Origin: Eubacterium sp. ER2
GTDB taxonomy: Bacteria; Bacillota; Clostridia; Lachnospirales; Lachnospiraceae
DNA: 64,000 nt
Reading direction: 5' to 3'
Assembly: GCF_000765215.1 (NCBI RefSeq)
Contig: NZ_JPJE01000001.1
Span: forward strand, 1 to 64,000
The notes beneath the pieces were generated by a model. The model had not been told where the DNA came from, did no database searches, and saw nothing but the letters and a program-made list of their open reading frames with translations. Positions 41,106 through 49,729 of the stretch are shown here, in pieces; position 1 is the stretch's first letter, and each line of letters opens with the position of its first letter. The position numbers and the translations under genes are program-made.

Positions 41106-41852
41106 GTCCGCCGCCTCGTTCACACATCTGAGGGCATTCAGGCTTCTGGGATAGCCGATAAAGGGAAGACACTGGGAAATGATCTTGATCAGAAATGCCT
41201 TGTCATTTCCCACCATCATATTGTTCACGGCGTGGGAGGTGAGCTGGGGCTCGCAGCCTCCCTGGGCCGACAGAAAGCAGAAGGTGATCATCTCCCGCTG
41301 CCTGTAGTCCAGGCCTCCCCTCGTGTAGTAATCCCCGAAGCAGTTGTCTGTGAGCCATCTGTTGATATGCCTGCTCTCTTCCGGTCCGGAGCCGGCAAAT
41401 CCTCTCATGGACTCTCCCATGATGTCCACCATGGCCTGCTCTCCCGCCTCCAGCCTGTTCTCTGTAGTCGTCGTCGCCTGGGGCTCCAGGGGAAGCGCGA
41501 CGCCCCGCTGCTCCAAAATGTCATTTACAGCATGCAGGAAGGGGAAGACTCTGCCGATCCCCAGGTAGGCCACAGCCTGGTAGACGATCTCTTTTACCTC
41601 CACCGGTGTCACGCTAAAGTTCAGGGCCGCCGGGACCATGGCCTGAAATTCGTCCACGCTCTGGCTCCCCACCAGGGTGGCCAGGATGGCCATCATGCGG
41701 GTCCGGTCGTCCAGGTCATCGCTGTTGACCACCTCGTCAAAGGCAAAGTTGTCAAACCGCTCTATGAATTCCGGGTCTGTCTCCAGGAATTTCGACTTGT
41801 ATCCCGGGAACATCCTCTCATGATACCTTTTTGAAGCCTCTGTAATGCTCAT
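41085..41852 (-). CDS. Carboxymuconolactone decarboxylase-family protein
   Basis: 255 aa from the ATG at 41852 with AAGGAG at 10-nt spacing. It has two copies of the AhpD/CMD fold: RTRMMAILATLVGSQSVDEFQAM with VKEIVYQAVAYLGIGRVFPFLHAV, and YRQREMITFCFLSAQGGCEPQLTSHAVNNMMVG with a final helix. Related proteins have peroxidase-like activity (using a CxxC pair) or act as small redox partners. Here the CxxC of AhpD is missing; only one Cys is near the second site. Its C terminus (AADEVGNVA) comes from the SDR remnant, so the last residues are not ancestral. Confidence 0.85.
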   Translation of the reverse strand: MSITEASKRYHERMFPGYKSKFLETDPEFIERFDNFAFDEVVNSDDLDDRTRMMAILATLVGSQSVDEFQAMVPAALNFSVTPVEVKEIVYQAVAYLGIGRVFPFLHAVNDILEQRGVALPLEPQATTTTENRLEAGEQAMVDIMGESMRGFAGSGPEESRHINRWLTDNCFGDYYTRGGLDYRQREMITFCFLSAQGGCEPQLTSHAVNNMMVGNDKAFLIKIISQCLPFIGYPRSLNALRCVNEAADEVGNVA

Positions 41853-41872
41853 CTCTATCACTCTCCTTATGC

Positions 41873-42388
41873 TCACATGGTCTTTTTCACCCAGGCCTCC
41901 ACCTGGGCTCTGGACCCGGCCGCCTCCGCGCCGTGGATGGATAGGCCCTTCTCAACTGCTGCTCCCGGGCAGGCCTTCTTTAAATCTCTCTCACTGCTGC
42001 CCATGCCGCTTCCCTCGTTGGTGCAGAAGGGAAGGATCCGCTTGCCGGACAGGGCATAGTGCTCCAGAAATGTAAACATGGCCATGGGCATAGTGCCCCA
42101 CCAGCTAGGATAACCCACGAAAATCGTATCGTACCCGTCCAGGCTGTCCATATAAGATTTCAGCTCCGGGCGCGCGCCCTCCCTGAGCTCGGCCTTGGCC
42201 TCCTCAATGCATGTATAGTAATCCGCGTCGTAGGTCTTCACTGTCTCCACCTGGAACAGGTCAGCTCCTGTCATCTCCGCGATCATCTCCGCCACGATCT
42301 CTGTGTTTCCTCTGGTGAGGTTCTTGATGCTTCCGTTCCAATAGTTCTCACCTTTTCTTGAATAATAAACGATCAATGTCTTTCCCAT
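41873..42388 (-). CDS. Flavodoxin
   Basis: 171 aa from the ATG at 42388 (GGAGGAGG at 8 nt). FMN phosphate loop KTLIVYYSRKGENYWNGSIKN (an expanded loop relative to T-x-T-G-N-T), GYPSWWGTMPM for the 60s/90s loop, and SGKRILPFCTNEGSGMGSSERDLK. Flavodoxin_4-type electron carrier. It lies 20 nt before the decarboxylase-like gene and after a ferredoxin-type AKR, so it can carry electrons for that reductase. Confidence 0.9.
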   Translation of the reverse strand: MGKTLIVYYSRKGENYWNGSIKNLTRGNTEIVAEMIAEMTGADLFQVETVKTYDADYYTCIEEAKAELREGARPELKSYMDSLDGYDTIFVGYPSWWGTMPMAMFTFLEHYALSGKRILPFCTNEGSGMGSSERDLKKACPGAAVEKGLSIHGAEAAGSRAQVEAWVKKTM

Positions 42389-42408
42389 TGCAAATTCCTC
42401 CTCCATTT

Positions 42409-43554
42409 CTATTTCCTGGTCGGGAAACTGCTGCCTGCCTCAAACTTTGCCGCCACGTCCTTCAGATAGTCGGTGATGGGCAGATGCTGGGGACAGGCCC
42501 TCTCGCACTGCCTGCAGCCGATACAGTCGCTGGCCTTCCCGTGCTTCAGGCTGATATTGTTATAGTAGACCGCCTGGCTGGAGAAGCTGCCGGTAGTCCG
42601 GGAAATGCTGTTGTACAGCGCAAAATACTCAGGGATGGCGATCCCCTTCGGACATCCGTGGGTGCAGTAGGAGCAGGCCGTACAGGGGATGGGCGTATTT
42701 TTCTCTATGATCTCTGTCACCTGGCGGATGACAGCCATCTCCTCCTCTGTGATGGGCCTGAAATCCCTGAACGTGGCTGTATTGTCCATCACCTGCTCCA
42801 TGGTGTTCATGCCGAACAGCACCCGCGCCACACCCTCCTGGCTGGCTGCAAATCGAAAAGCCCAGGACGCGAAGGAGGCCTCCGGCGCATATTCTCTCAT
42901 CAGCTTCTTCGCCTCCTCCGGCAGGTTGACGAGGGTTCCCCCTTTACAGGGCTCCATGACAAACACGGGCTTGTGGTACTTATTGGCCACCTCCAGGCAG
43001 CGGCGGGACTGCACGTTGGGCTGCTCCCAGTCCACATAGTTGATCTGGAGCTGAACAAAATCAAGCAGCTCCCCGTAATGTTCCAAAATCTCATCCAGAA
43101 GCTCCGGCATGTCGTGGAAGGACATGCCCAGATACCGGATCTTCCCCTCCGCCTTTTTCTTTGCCGCGAAGCCGAAGGCGTCGTATTTACGGCACTTTTC
43201 ATAGACATTGGTGCCCATGTTGTGGAGGAGGTAATAGTCAAAATACTCCACGCCGCAGTGCTTCAGCTGCTCATTGAAAATGCGCTCCATATCCTCTGCA
43301 TCTTTAAAATCCCGCAGGGGGAGCTTGGTGGCCAGCTCGAAGCTGTCTCTTGGATGGCGCTCCACAAGAGCCTTTTTTACCGCCTCCTCGCAGTGGTAGC
43401 CGTGATACGTGTAAGCCGCGTCAAAGTAGGTAAAGCCCCGCTCCATATAGGTGTCAAACAGCTTTTCTATCAGAGGATAGTCAAAAGACGCCGGGTCATC
43501 CGCATTGAGGAGGGGAAGTCGCATGCATCCGTAACCAAACTGATATTTTTCCAT
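42409..43554 (-). CDS. Aldo/keto reductase with C-terminal 4Fe-4S ferredoxin domain
   Basis: 381 aa from the ATG at 43554 (AAGG 9 nt upstream; ATGs at 43560 and 43563 are alternatives). AKR barrel 1-280 (FGYGCMRLP, YFDAAYTYHG, LATKLPL, YYLLHNMG) and ferredoxin domain 300-375 with CTACSYCTHGCPKG and CIGCRQCERACP, binding two 4Fe-4S clusters. This is a common clostridial reductase type linked to ferredoxin or flavodoxin and fits the flavodoxin gene 20 nt downstream. Substrate unknown. Confidence 0.92.
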   Translation of the reverse strand: MEKYQFGYGCMRLPLLNADDPASFDYPLIEKLFDTYMERGFTYFDAAYTYHGYHCEEAVKKALVERHPRDSFELATKLPLRDFKDAEDMERIFNEQLKHCGVEYFDYYLLHNMGTNVYEKCRKYDAFGFAAKKKAEGKIRYLGMSFHDMPELLDEILEHYGELLDFVQLQINYVDWEQPNVQSRRCLEVANKYHKPVFVMEPCKGGTLVNLPEEAKKLMREYAPEASFASWAFRFAASQEGVARVLFGMNTMEQVMDNTATFRDFRPITEEEMAVIRQVTEIIEKNTPIPCTACSYCTHGCPKGIAIPEYFALYNSISRTTGSFSSQAVYYNNISLKHGKASDCIGCRQCERACPQHLPITDYLKDVAAKFEAGSSFPTRK

Positions 43555-43656
43555 TTCCATCATCCTTTCTTTTCATTTTCCTGCTTTATATTTTATATCG
43601 CTCTCAAAATACTGCAATTTCAATTTCCGATCATATCTATAAGTGGAACTTATGCG

Positions 43657-43690
43657 AAAAGCAGAGGCCTCCTCCCCGGTCTCTGCTTTT
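43657..43690. terminator. Bidirectional terminator between AKR operon and ABC transporter operon
   Basis: AAAAGCAGAG (43657-43666) pairs with CTCTGCTTTT (43681-43690) across a 14-nt GC-rich loop. The flanking T-runs are four nt in both directions. It would end the leftward ABC transporter transcript. Confidence 0.65.
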
Positions 43691-43730
43691 CTCTTTCTGT
43701 CCATATTCCTATTTCCATATACTTTCTGGT

Positions 43731-46505
43731 TTATCTCCCCCTCCTGCAGGCCAGGAAGGGCACAGTCAGGCAGATCACAAAAAGACCTGCCGTCATCAGC
43801 GCCGCCGGGCCCACAGGCCAGTGGAAGGCAAACCAGGATATCCGACTCCCCATGAAGGCCCCCAGGACCGCCAGGATGGCGCTCCCCGCTGTCAGAAGGA
43901 GGGCGGCCGCGGCCAGGACATAGAAGCTCCCTTCCGCCACCAGCATCCACCGCAGCTGCCGCCTGGTCATGCCGATCCTCTCCAGCATGTCAAATTCCCT
44001 GCGGCGGGACAAAATTCCGGTGACGCAGACATTAAAATAGTTCAGGAGCCCGGCAAAGATGAGAAGAACCGCGATGACGCCAAAGACCAGGTTGCTGACA
44101 AAGATGTAGCTTCCGGCCTCCTCAAGAAGATCCTCTGCGCTGATGAAAAAGACGCCGGCCTCCCCCGCCTCGTCCCTCCGCCTGTTCTCCGCCGCGGTGA
44201 TCCTCTCGACATCCCTCTGGACGTCCGCCTCCCGGCCGTCCTCTGCGTCCATCTCCACAAGGAGGGTCTTAGCCTCTGTGGGGAGCTTGTCAAATCCCTC
44301 CCGGCTGATGACAAAATAGAGGATGTTCTCCCCGTGCCAGCTTCTGGGAAAATCCGGGAAACCCTCCGCCTTCGTGTCCATGTAGCCACACAGGGTGAGT
44401 GGCCGGGAGGTCTTTCTTTCCACCTCTCCCATCTGCTCCAGCTCCTCCTGGGTGGCCTCCATCCTTCTCTCCCTCTCCTCCTTTGTCCAGAGTGTGGAAA
44501 AGGTGATAGGCTCCCCCACGCTCTCCCCGGCCAGCCTTTCCTTGGCCGGGGACAGGATGTGGTCGTGGAGAAGAAGAACGCCGGTACCTGCCGCCAGGCT
44601 CTCCATGTCAACCTCCAGGTCATGCTCCCTGGCAAAAGCTGTCAGCTCCCGTATCTCCTCCTCCGACAGGATCTGGACTGTGCAGTAATCCGCCCCCAGC
44701 ATGACCTCCACCGGAAGTCCGGAGCTTCCGTACTCCTCCTCCAGCTCCTTTACGCTGTCATCTGTGTCGTTCAGGGGCTCCAGCCCCTTCCTGCTGAAGG
44801 TGGGGGACAGATAGCCTCCCTCCACCAGCTTCACGCTGCTCTGATCCACGCCCTCCGCGGCCAGAAGCTGCTCTTTTACCTCCTGGCTGATGGGAGAGAA
44901 TTCGTCATAGTCGTTGTCATAGAGAAGGGAAAATCCATCCTTGCCGGTGAGGAAGGGATCCCTTTCCAGGTCTCCTCCCAGATCTCCCTCCCCCTCCTCC
45001 GCCGGATAGCAGGAGCTCCCCGCCACCACAAAATCCGGTCTCTGTGCCACAGCGCCCCTGTAGTCCGCGCCCCGGGCCACCACAAGAGCCCCCAGGGCCG
45101 CCTCCATCCCGAGGAACAGGGACAGGACGGTGAGGAGGAACCGGGCCCGGTGACGGGTCACGTTCTGCCAGGCCATGAAGACAAGCTCTCTCCCTGGCGA
45201 GCAGGGTCTTCTCCTCTTTTTCTTTCTGGCAGCCGCCCTTCTCTTTCTCCTCTCTCCCGGTCTGCCCCCGGTGTAGGCGGAGGCCTCCGGGCCGCTTAAG
45301 CGGATCACCCGCAGGATGGCCGGCAGAGCCGCCCCTCCTGCCGACAGCAGGGCAAAGACCGCGCAGGCCGCCAGGATGCCGGGCCGGAAAAAGGTAACGC
45401 TTTCGGCCCCGCCCCAGTCTCCCAGATACCGCTCTCCCAGTGCTGTGGGCACCCACGTAAGAAGGAGAAGGGCGGACAGGGCAGTTCCCCCCAGCACACC
45501 TCCCAGGATCGGACCTTTAAGCTGTCCCAGATAAAAATCCCGAAGCTGGCCGTCCGTCATGCCCAGAATGTGCAGAAGTCCCATTTGCCGGACATCCCCG
45601 GCCATGGAGATCTGCATCACATTGTAGATGAGAAAGAACATGCCCGTCAGGATGACCGCTGCCGCCAGGGCCGCTGCCCCGTAGCCTCCGGCCAGCCGCC
45701 TCACCGCCTCGTAGGAGGCCGTGTTTCCTCCTGTGAACCGCTGATCCTCCGTCTCCAGCCCCACATCCCGGTAGAGCCTCTCCTCCGTCTGCTGTCCGCC
45801 AAGAGTGTCCTTCTGCAGGATGAGAAGCTCCAGCTCCTCCTCCAGGCTGCCTCCCCACTCCTCCAGCTTTTCCTCAGAGATGTAGCCCTGGGCCTCCTGG
45901 CCGGAGCCCGCCGTGTAGTCTGTGTACCAGCCGCTTAACAGAAAGGTCTCCCGGCGCTTCTCAAAGAGCCCCGTCTCCACCTCCAGGGAAATCTCCATGC
46001 CCTCCCGGGGCCGGCTGATCCCCAGGTCTTCCAGAGCCCGCACCGGCAGCATGATCTCCTGCTCTTCGGCGGGGTAATGGCCCTCTATCCCCGTGTAGGC
46101 GGGGCTTACCATGACCTCCCAGGCGGTCTCATCCAGAGCCGACAGCCGGCAGACATAGCCCTCCCCCTTGGGCTCCTCTCCCCTGGGGCTCACTGCCCGG
46201 CCGGCAGGGGCCTTTCTCCCCACAGCCCGAATGTAGGAGAGGCTGCGGATAGACTCATACTGAGATATGTCCGCCCTCTCCAGACAGGTGGAGGCCGCTG
46301 TCCCCGCCTGCCGGACAGAGCGGATCCGCTCTGCCTCTAGCCTTCCCGTGGAGAAGGCAAAGATCACGGCCAGTGCCGCTGTACAAAAGAGCACCGCAAA
46401 AAAGAGGATCCTGTTTCTCCCCGCAGCCGCTCGGGCCCCCCGCCTGGCCAGCATCCTCATAGCCTGCCGGGCGCTCCCGGCTATTCTCCCTCTGTGCTCT
46501 CTCAT
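43731..46505 (-). CDS. ABC transporter permease, FtsX/MacB type
   Basis: 924 aa. N-terminal membrane helix (about 30-50), a long outer domain, an FtsX-type helix block (GYGAAALAAAVILTGMFFLIY, QMGLLHILGMTDGQLRDFYLG), then a second copy near the C terminus (RREFDMLERIGMTRRQLRWMLV). Two FtsX domains in one chain is the pattern of antibiotic- or peptide-exporting permeases such as BceB/YxdM and of lipoprotein-release-type permeases. Overlaps the ATPase gene by 4 nt, so both form one complex. The nearby kinase and response regulator suggest stress- or peptide-induced expression. Confidence 0.92.
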   Translation of the reverse strand: MREHRGRIAGSARQAMRMLARRGARAAAGRNRILFFAVLFCTAALAVIFAFSTGRLEAERIRSVRQAGTAASTCLERADISQYESIRSLSYIRAVGRKAPAGRAVSPRGEEPKGEGYVCRLSALDETAWEVMVSPAYTGIEGHYPAEEQEIMLPVRALEDLGISRPREGMEISLEVETGLFEKRRETFLLSGWYTDYTAGSGQEAQGYISEEKLEEWGGSLEEELELLILQKDTLGGQQTEERLYRDVGLETEDQRFTGGNTASYEAVRRLAGGYGAAALAAAVILTGMFFLIYNVMQISMAGDVRQMGLLHILGMTDGQLRDFYLGQLKGPILGGVLGGTALSALLLLTWVPTALGERYLGDWGGAESVTFFRPGILAACAVFALLSAGGAALPAILRVIRLSGPEASAYTGGRPGERRKRRAAARKKKRRRPCSPGRELVFMAWQNVTRHRARFLLTVLSLFLGMEAALGALVVARGADYRGAVAQRPDFVVAGSSCYPAEEGEGDLGGDLERDPFLTGKDGFSLLYDNDYDEFSPISQEVKEQLLAAEGVDQSSVKLVEGGYLSPTFSRKGLEPLNDTDDSVKELEEEYGSSGLPVEVMLGADYCTVQILSEEEIRELTAFAREHDLEVDMESLAAGTGVLLLHDHILSPAKERLAGESVGEPITFSTLWTKEERERRMEATQEELEQMGEVERKTSRPLTLCGYMDTKAEGFPDFPRSWHGENILYFVISREGFDKLPTEAKTLLVEMDAEDGREADVQRDVERITAAENRRRDEAGEAGVFFISAEDLLEEAGSYIFVSNLVFGVIAVLLIFAGLLNYFNVCVTGILSRRREFDMLERIGMTRRQLRWMLVAEGSFYVLAAAALLLTAGSAILAVLGAFMGSRISWFAFHWPVGPAALMTAGLFVICLTVPFLACRRGR

Positions 46506-47179
46506 ACCTTCTCACCCCCTGACAGCTTCCCGTCAGACATGCGGAGGATCCGGTCCGCCATCTGGGCAGCCGCCTCCTGGTGGGTCACAAGAATCACGGT
46601 CTGATGGAACCGGTCCGCGCAGGTCCGCAGAAGCCCCATCACCTCCATGCCTGTCACAGAGTCCAAGCTGCCTGTGGGCTCGTCGGCAAGCAGGATGGCG
46701 GGCTTGGTGACCAGAGCCCGGGCGATAGCCGCCCGCTGCTGCTGTCCCCCGGAGAGAGTCTGGGGCATCTGGCCCAGCTTCTCCTTTATCCCCAGGGCCG
46801 TCACAAGCTCCTCCAGAAAGGTCTCGTCCGGCTCCTCCCCGTCCAGCCGCAGGGGCAGGACGATATTTTCATACACATCCAGCATAGGAACCAGATTGAA
46901 CTGCTGAAAGACAAACCCGATATTCCTCCTGCGAAAGACCGTTCTCTCCTCCCGTGTCATATCCTTCAGGCTGTTCCTGCGTATCCATACGCCCCCCGCC
47001 GTGGGCTCCTCCAGGCCGCCCAGCAGGTTCAAAAGAGTGGTCTTGCCGCTTCCCGATGTGCCGACAACGGCCAGAAATTCCCCCTCCTCTATGCAGAGAG
47101 TCACCCCGTCCAGGGCACGGACCTCATAGGTGTCTGTCACATAATATTTCTTCAGGCCTGCGGCTCTTACGATCTCCAT
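46502..47179 (-). CDS. ABC transporter ATP-binding protein (LolD/MacB type)
   Basis: 225 aa from the ATG at 47179 (GGAGGACAGGAAG before it); the longer start overlaps the ribosome site. Walker A GTSGSGKTTL, Q-loop FVFQQFNLVP, signature LSGGQQQRAAIARAL, Walker B ILLADEPTGSLD, H-loop ILVTHQ. Pairs with the FtsX-type permease downstream (stop/start overlap). It has the family's typical length. Confidence 0.95.
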   Translation of the reverse strand: MEIVRAAGLKKYYVTDTYEVRALDGVTLCIEEGEFLAVVGTSGSGKTTLLNLLGGLEEPTAGGVWIRRNSLKDMTREERTVFRRRNIGFVFQQFNLVPMLDVYENIVLPLRLDGEEPDETFLEELVTALGIKEKLGQMPQTLSGGQQQRAAIARALVTKPAILLADEPTGSLDSVTGMEVMGLLRTCADRFHQTVILVTHQEAAAQMADRILRMSDGKLSGGEKV

Positions 47180-47357
47180 CTTCCTGTCCTCCTTCATAAT
47201 GCACCAGCGGCAGGGACGGACACGCGCCCCTGCCGCCGTATTCTGTTTTCAGTATAGAGGATAAATCTTACAGACTCCTAACAAAAATGCAGTCTTTTCG
47301 TTTTTCCAGCTCTTCAGGAAATGACATTCGCTCCTCTCCTGTCTTTTATAAGCGGCG

Positions 47358-48338
47358 CTATATGTCAGGCAGGCAGATCCTCACCTCCACGCCGGGATCC
47401 CTGCGCTGTATCTCCATAAAGCCTCCATGCCGGGCCGTGATCTCCCTCGCCAGATAGAGGCCCACGCCCAGCCCCTCCTGAGAGGCTGCCCTTCTTCCCC
47501 TGTAAAACCGCCGGAACACCAGGGCCTCCTCCCCCTCGTCGATGCCGATCCCCTCGTCCGCCACCCGGATGGTCAGATACAGTTCGCCTCTGGATACCCC
47601 CACCCATATGTGTCCGCCCTCAAGGCTGTACTTGACCGCATTGTCCAGCACATTCCACAGGGCCTCCCCCAGCCAGCCCGGGTCATGCGGGCAGTCCAGC
47701 CCTCCGGGCAGATCTTCCAGGATCTCCACGCCCTTCTCCTTTGCCCTGGGGCGGGCCTGGGCAAGGGCCGCCTCTATGGTACCGGCAATGTCCCTCTCCT
47801 CCTTCCGGATGCGGATGATGTTGTTTTCCAGCCGGGAGATCCGGATAAACTCCTCGGTCAGGAAGCGGAGCTTTTCCTGGGAGCTTCGCAGTGCCTCCAG
47901 ATACAGAGGCACGGGGTCGGGCACAGAGGCCTCCCCCGCACATTCTTCTCCGGCGCCCCTCCTCTCTGAGAGCTCTCCCTCCAGCAGCTCCAGGTAGGTG
48001 CCCCCGTTTGCCAGGGGCGTGCGCATCTGGTGGGCGATCTCCGTGATCAGCTCCTGGATCCGCCTCCGGCTCGCCGCAAGCTCCTCCTGCCGTCCCCGGT
48101 TCATGCGCTGGATGCGCACCAGCATATGCTCTATGCGGCCGTAGAGGGTCTCCTCCCCCGCCGCCCTCTCCTGTATGTCCCTTTCGTCCAGCACGTCCCG
48201 CGCAAGCCCTGCCAGCTCCGCAAGCTCCTCCGCCCTTCTCCTTCTCTGCACATGAAGGACAAGAGCAGAAGAAATCCCCGCTCCCAGGACGGCTCCCGCC
48301 GCAATCCATATCCACACAGCGCTCTTTCCCCCTCTCAC
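47358..48338 (-). CDS. Sensor histidine kinase
   Basis: 326 aa, GTG start overlapping the regulator stop. One N-terminal membrane helix (about 8-28), then a cytosolic coiled linker, HisKA with H-box ITEIAHQMRTPLANG, and HATPase with N-box NVLDNAVKYS, G1 DEGIGI and G2 GLGVGLYLAR. With only one short helix and no outside domain it resembles intramembrane-sensing kinases coupled to an ABC exporter, which then sense flux through the transporter. Confidence 0.93.
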   Translation of the reverse strand: MRGGKSAVWIWIAAGAVLGAGISSALVLHVQRRRRAEELAELAGLARDVLDERDIQERAAGEETLYGRIEHMLVRIQRMNRGRQEELAASRRRIQELITEIAHQMRTPLANGGTYLELLEGELSERRGAGEECAGEASVPDPVPLYLEALRSSQEKLRFLTEEFIRISRLENNIIRIRKEERDIAGTIEAALAQARPRAKEKGVEILEDLPGGLDCPHDPGWLGEALWNVLDNAVKYSLEGGHIWVGVSRGELYLTIRVADEGIGIDEGEEALVFRRFYRGRRAASQEGLGVGLYLAREITARHGGFMEIQRRDPGVEVRICLPDI

Positions 48339-49003
48339 TCTCCGAAGCGGTATCCCAGGCCGAAGACATTCTGGATGTAGCTCTCCTGCCCGGGCCGGGT
48401 ATCGATCTTTTTGCGCAGCCGGTTTACCGTGACGCTCACAGTCCCCTCACCCACAAACCGGCCGTCCACATCCCAGACCTGTTCCAGGATGCTCTCCTTT
48501 CCAAGGACCCGCCCCTGATTTCTCATGAAGAGCTCCAGGAGACGGTACTCTCTGGGCGTCAGGGGGAGGGGCTGTCCGGCCAGGCTTGCCTCCTTCCTCT
48601 CCGGCCAGAGGGTCAGCTCCCGGCAGACAAGAACCTGCCCCTGCCTGGCCTCACTCCTTCGCAGCACGGCCCTGATCCGGCGGGAGAGCACCTGCATGGG
48701 GAAGGGCTTCACCACATAGTCGTCGGCTCCCGCATCGAAGGCCGCCAGCATGTCCTCCTCCTCGTCCCGGGCTGTGAGAAAGATGCCGGGGATCGGCCTG
48801 CTCTTCGTCAGCTCCCGGTACAGACGGATCCCGTCCCCGTCAGGCAGCGTGATATCCACAAGGAGGAGGCAGACAGAAGGCTCCAGCCGCTCCCGCGCCT
48901 CCCGGCAGGAGCGGGCCAGAGCTGTCTCATATCCCTCTTTTTTCAGAAAAATTTCCAGGGCCTGCCCCAGAAGCCGGTCGTCCTCTATGATCTCTATCTT
49001 CAT
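48335..49003 (-). CDS. OmpR-family response regulator
   Basis: 222 aa from the ATG at 49003 (GAAGGAAAAAGGGAC upstream); longer in-frame starts lack support. Receiver with acidic pocket EIIEDD, phospho-Asp in LLLVDITLPDGDG, Lys in DDYVVKPFPM. DNA-binding winged helix with GRVLGKESILEQVWDVDGRFVGEGTVSVTVNRLRKKID. Forms one operon with the sensor kinase; the ABC exporter operon just downstream is the likely target. Confidence 0.95.
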   Translation of the reverse strand: MKIEIIEDDRLLGQALEIFLKKEGYETALARSCREARERLEPSVCLLLVDITLPDGDGIRLYRELTKSRPIPGIFLTARDEEEDMLAAFDAGADDYVVKPFPMQVLSRRIRAVLRRSEARQGQVLVCRELTLWPERKEASLAGQPLPLTPREYRLLELFMRNQGRVLGKESILEQVWDVDGRFVGEGTVSVTVNRLRKKIDTRPGQESYIQNVFGLGYRFGE

Positions 49004-49139
49004 GTCCCTTTTTCCTTCCCTTCTGCCCTGGAGTGCACGGCCTGCCCACCCGCAGCTCCCGGTAGACATTTTCTCATACTGACGCTATCATACCATATAT
49101 ACCGGCTTCTGTAAAAAAAGAAACTTTTTCAGGAAAATC

Positions 49140-49168
49140 TGTAACAAACATACCGGGATCTGCGTCTA
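49140..49168 (+). promoter_or_regulatory. ECF-type promoter upstream of the sigma factor gene
   Basis: TGTAAC (49140-49145), 17-bp spacer, CGTCTA (49163-49168). This matches the -35 (TGaAAC) and -10 (CGTCTA) elements of Gram-positive ECF sigma factors, so the sigma gene is probably self-activating. Confidence 0.65.
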
Positions 49169-49196
49169 ATGTGCAAAGAGGGGAGGTGACGACACG

Positions 49197-49706
49197 GTGA
49201 AGATTGATTTTGAAGAGCTGTACGACCGTTTTTTCAGGGATGTGTATCTCTTTGTCCTCTCCATGAGCAGGGATCCCCACACGGCAGAGGAGATCACCCA
49301 GGAGACCTTCTTCCGGGCCCTGAAGGACATCCGCCATTTTAAAGGAGGCTGCTCTGTCACATCCTGGCTGTGTCAGATCGCCAAGAACCTCTACATGGAT
49401 CAGCTCCGAAGGGGGAAACGCCTGGTGCCGCAGGAGGCCGCGGGCGAGAGTCTGGCCGAACGGCAGATGCCGGCTCCGGACGTGTCCGAGGCCTGTATCC
49501 AAAAGGAGGAGGCTCTCTCCATCTACCGGGTCCTCCACTGCCTGGACGAGCCCTACAAGGAGGTCTTCACTCTGCGGACCTTGGGGGAGCTGAGCTTCCG
49601 GGAGATCGGGGATATCTTTGGAAAACAGGAGAACTGGGCCAGAGTCACCTACTACCGGGCCAGGATGAAGATCATAAAAGAGCTGTCCCAGGACAGCCTG
49701 CAGTAA
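49197..49706 (+). CDS. ECF RNA polymerase sigma factor
   Basis: 169 aa, GTG start with GGGGAGG upstream. Region 2 (LYDRFFRDVYLFVLSMSRDPHTAEEITQETFFRALKDI, with the DNA-melting LCQIAKNLYMDQLRR segment) and region 4 (LDEPYKEVFTLRTLGELSFREIGDIFGKQENWARVTYYRARMKI). Lacks region 3, as do ECF factors. The next gene is its membrane anti-sigma. Confidence 0.94.
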   Translation: MKIDFEELYDRFFRDVYLFVLSMSRDPHTAEEITQETFFRALKDIRHFKGGCSVTSWLCQIAKNLYMDQLRRGKRLVPQEAAGESLAERQMPAPDVSEACIQKEEALSIYRVLHCLDEPYKEVFTLRTLGELSFREIGDIFGKQENWARVTYYRARMKIIKELSQDSLQ

Positions 49707-49729
49707 ATGCATGAAAGGATGTGTATGTC

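Noticed and set aside
42358-43923. 521-aa rightward open frame across the AKR and permease genes
   Set aside because: Antisense to two recognisable genes; spans a terminator and has no protein-family motifs.
43821-45299. 492-aa rightward open frame inside the ABC permease gene
   Set aside because: Antisense shadow; histidine-, glutamine- and arginine-rich with no domain.
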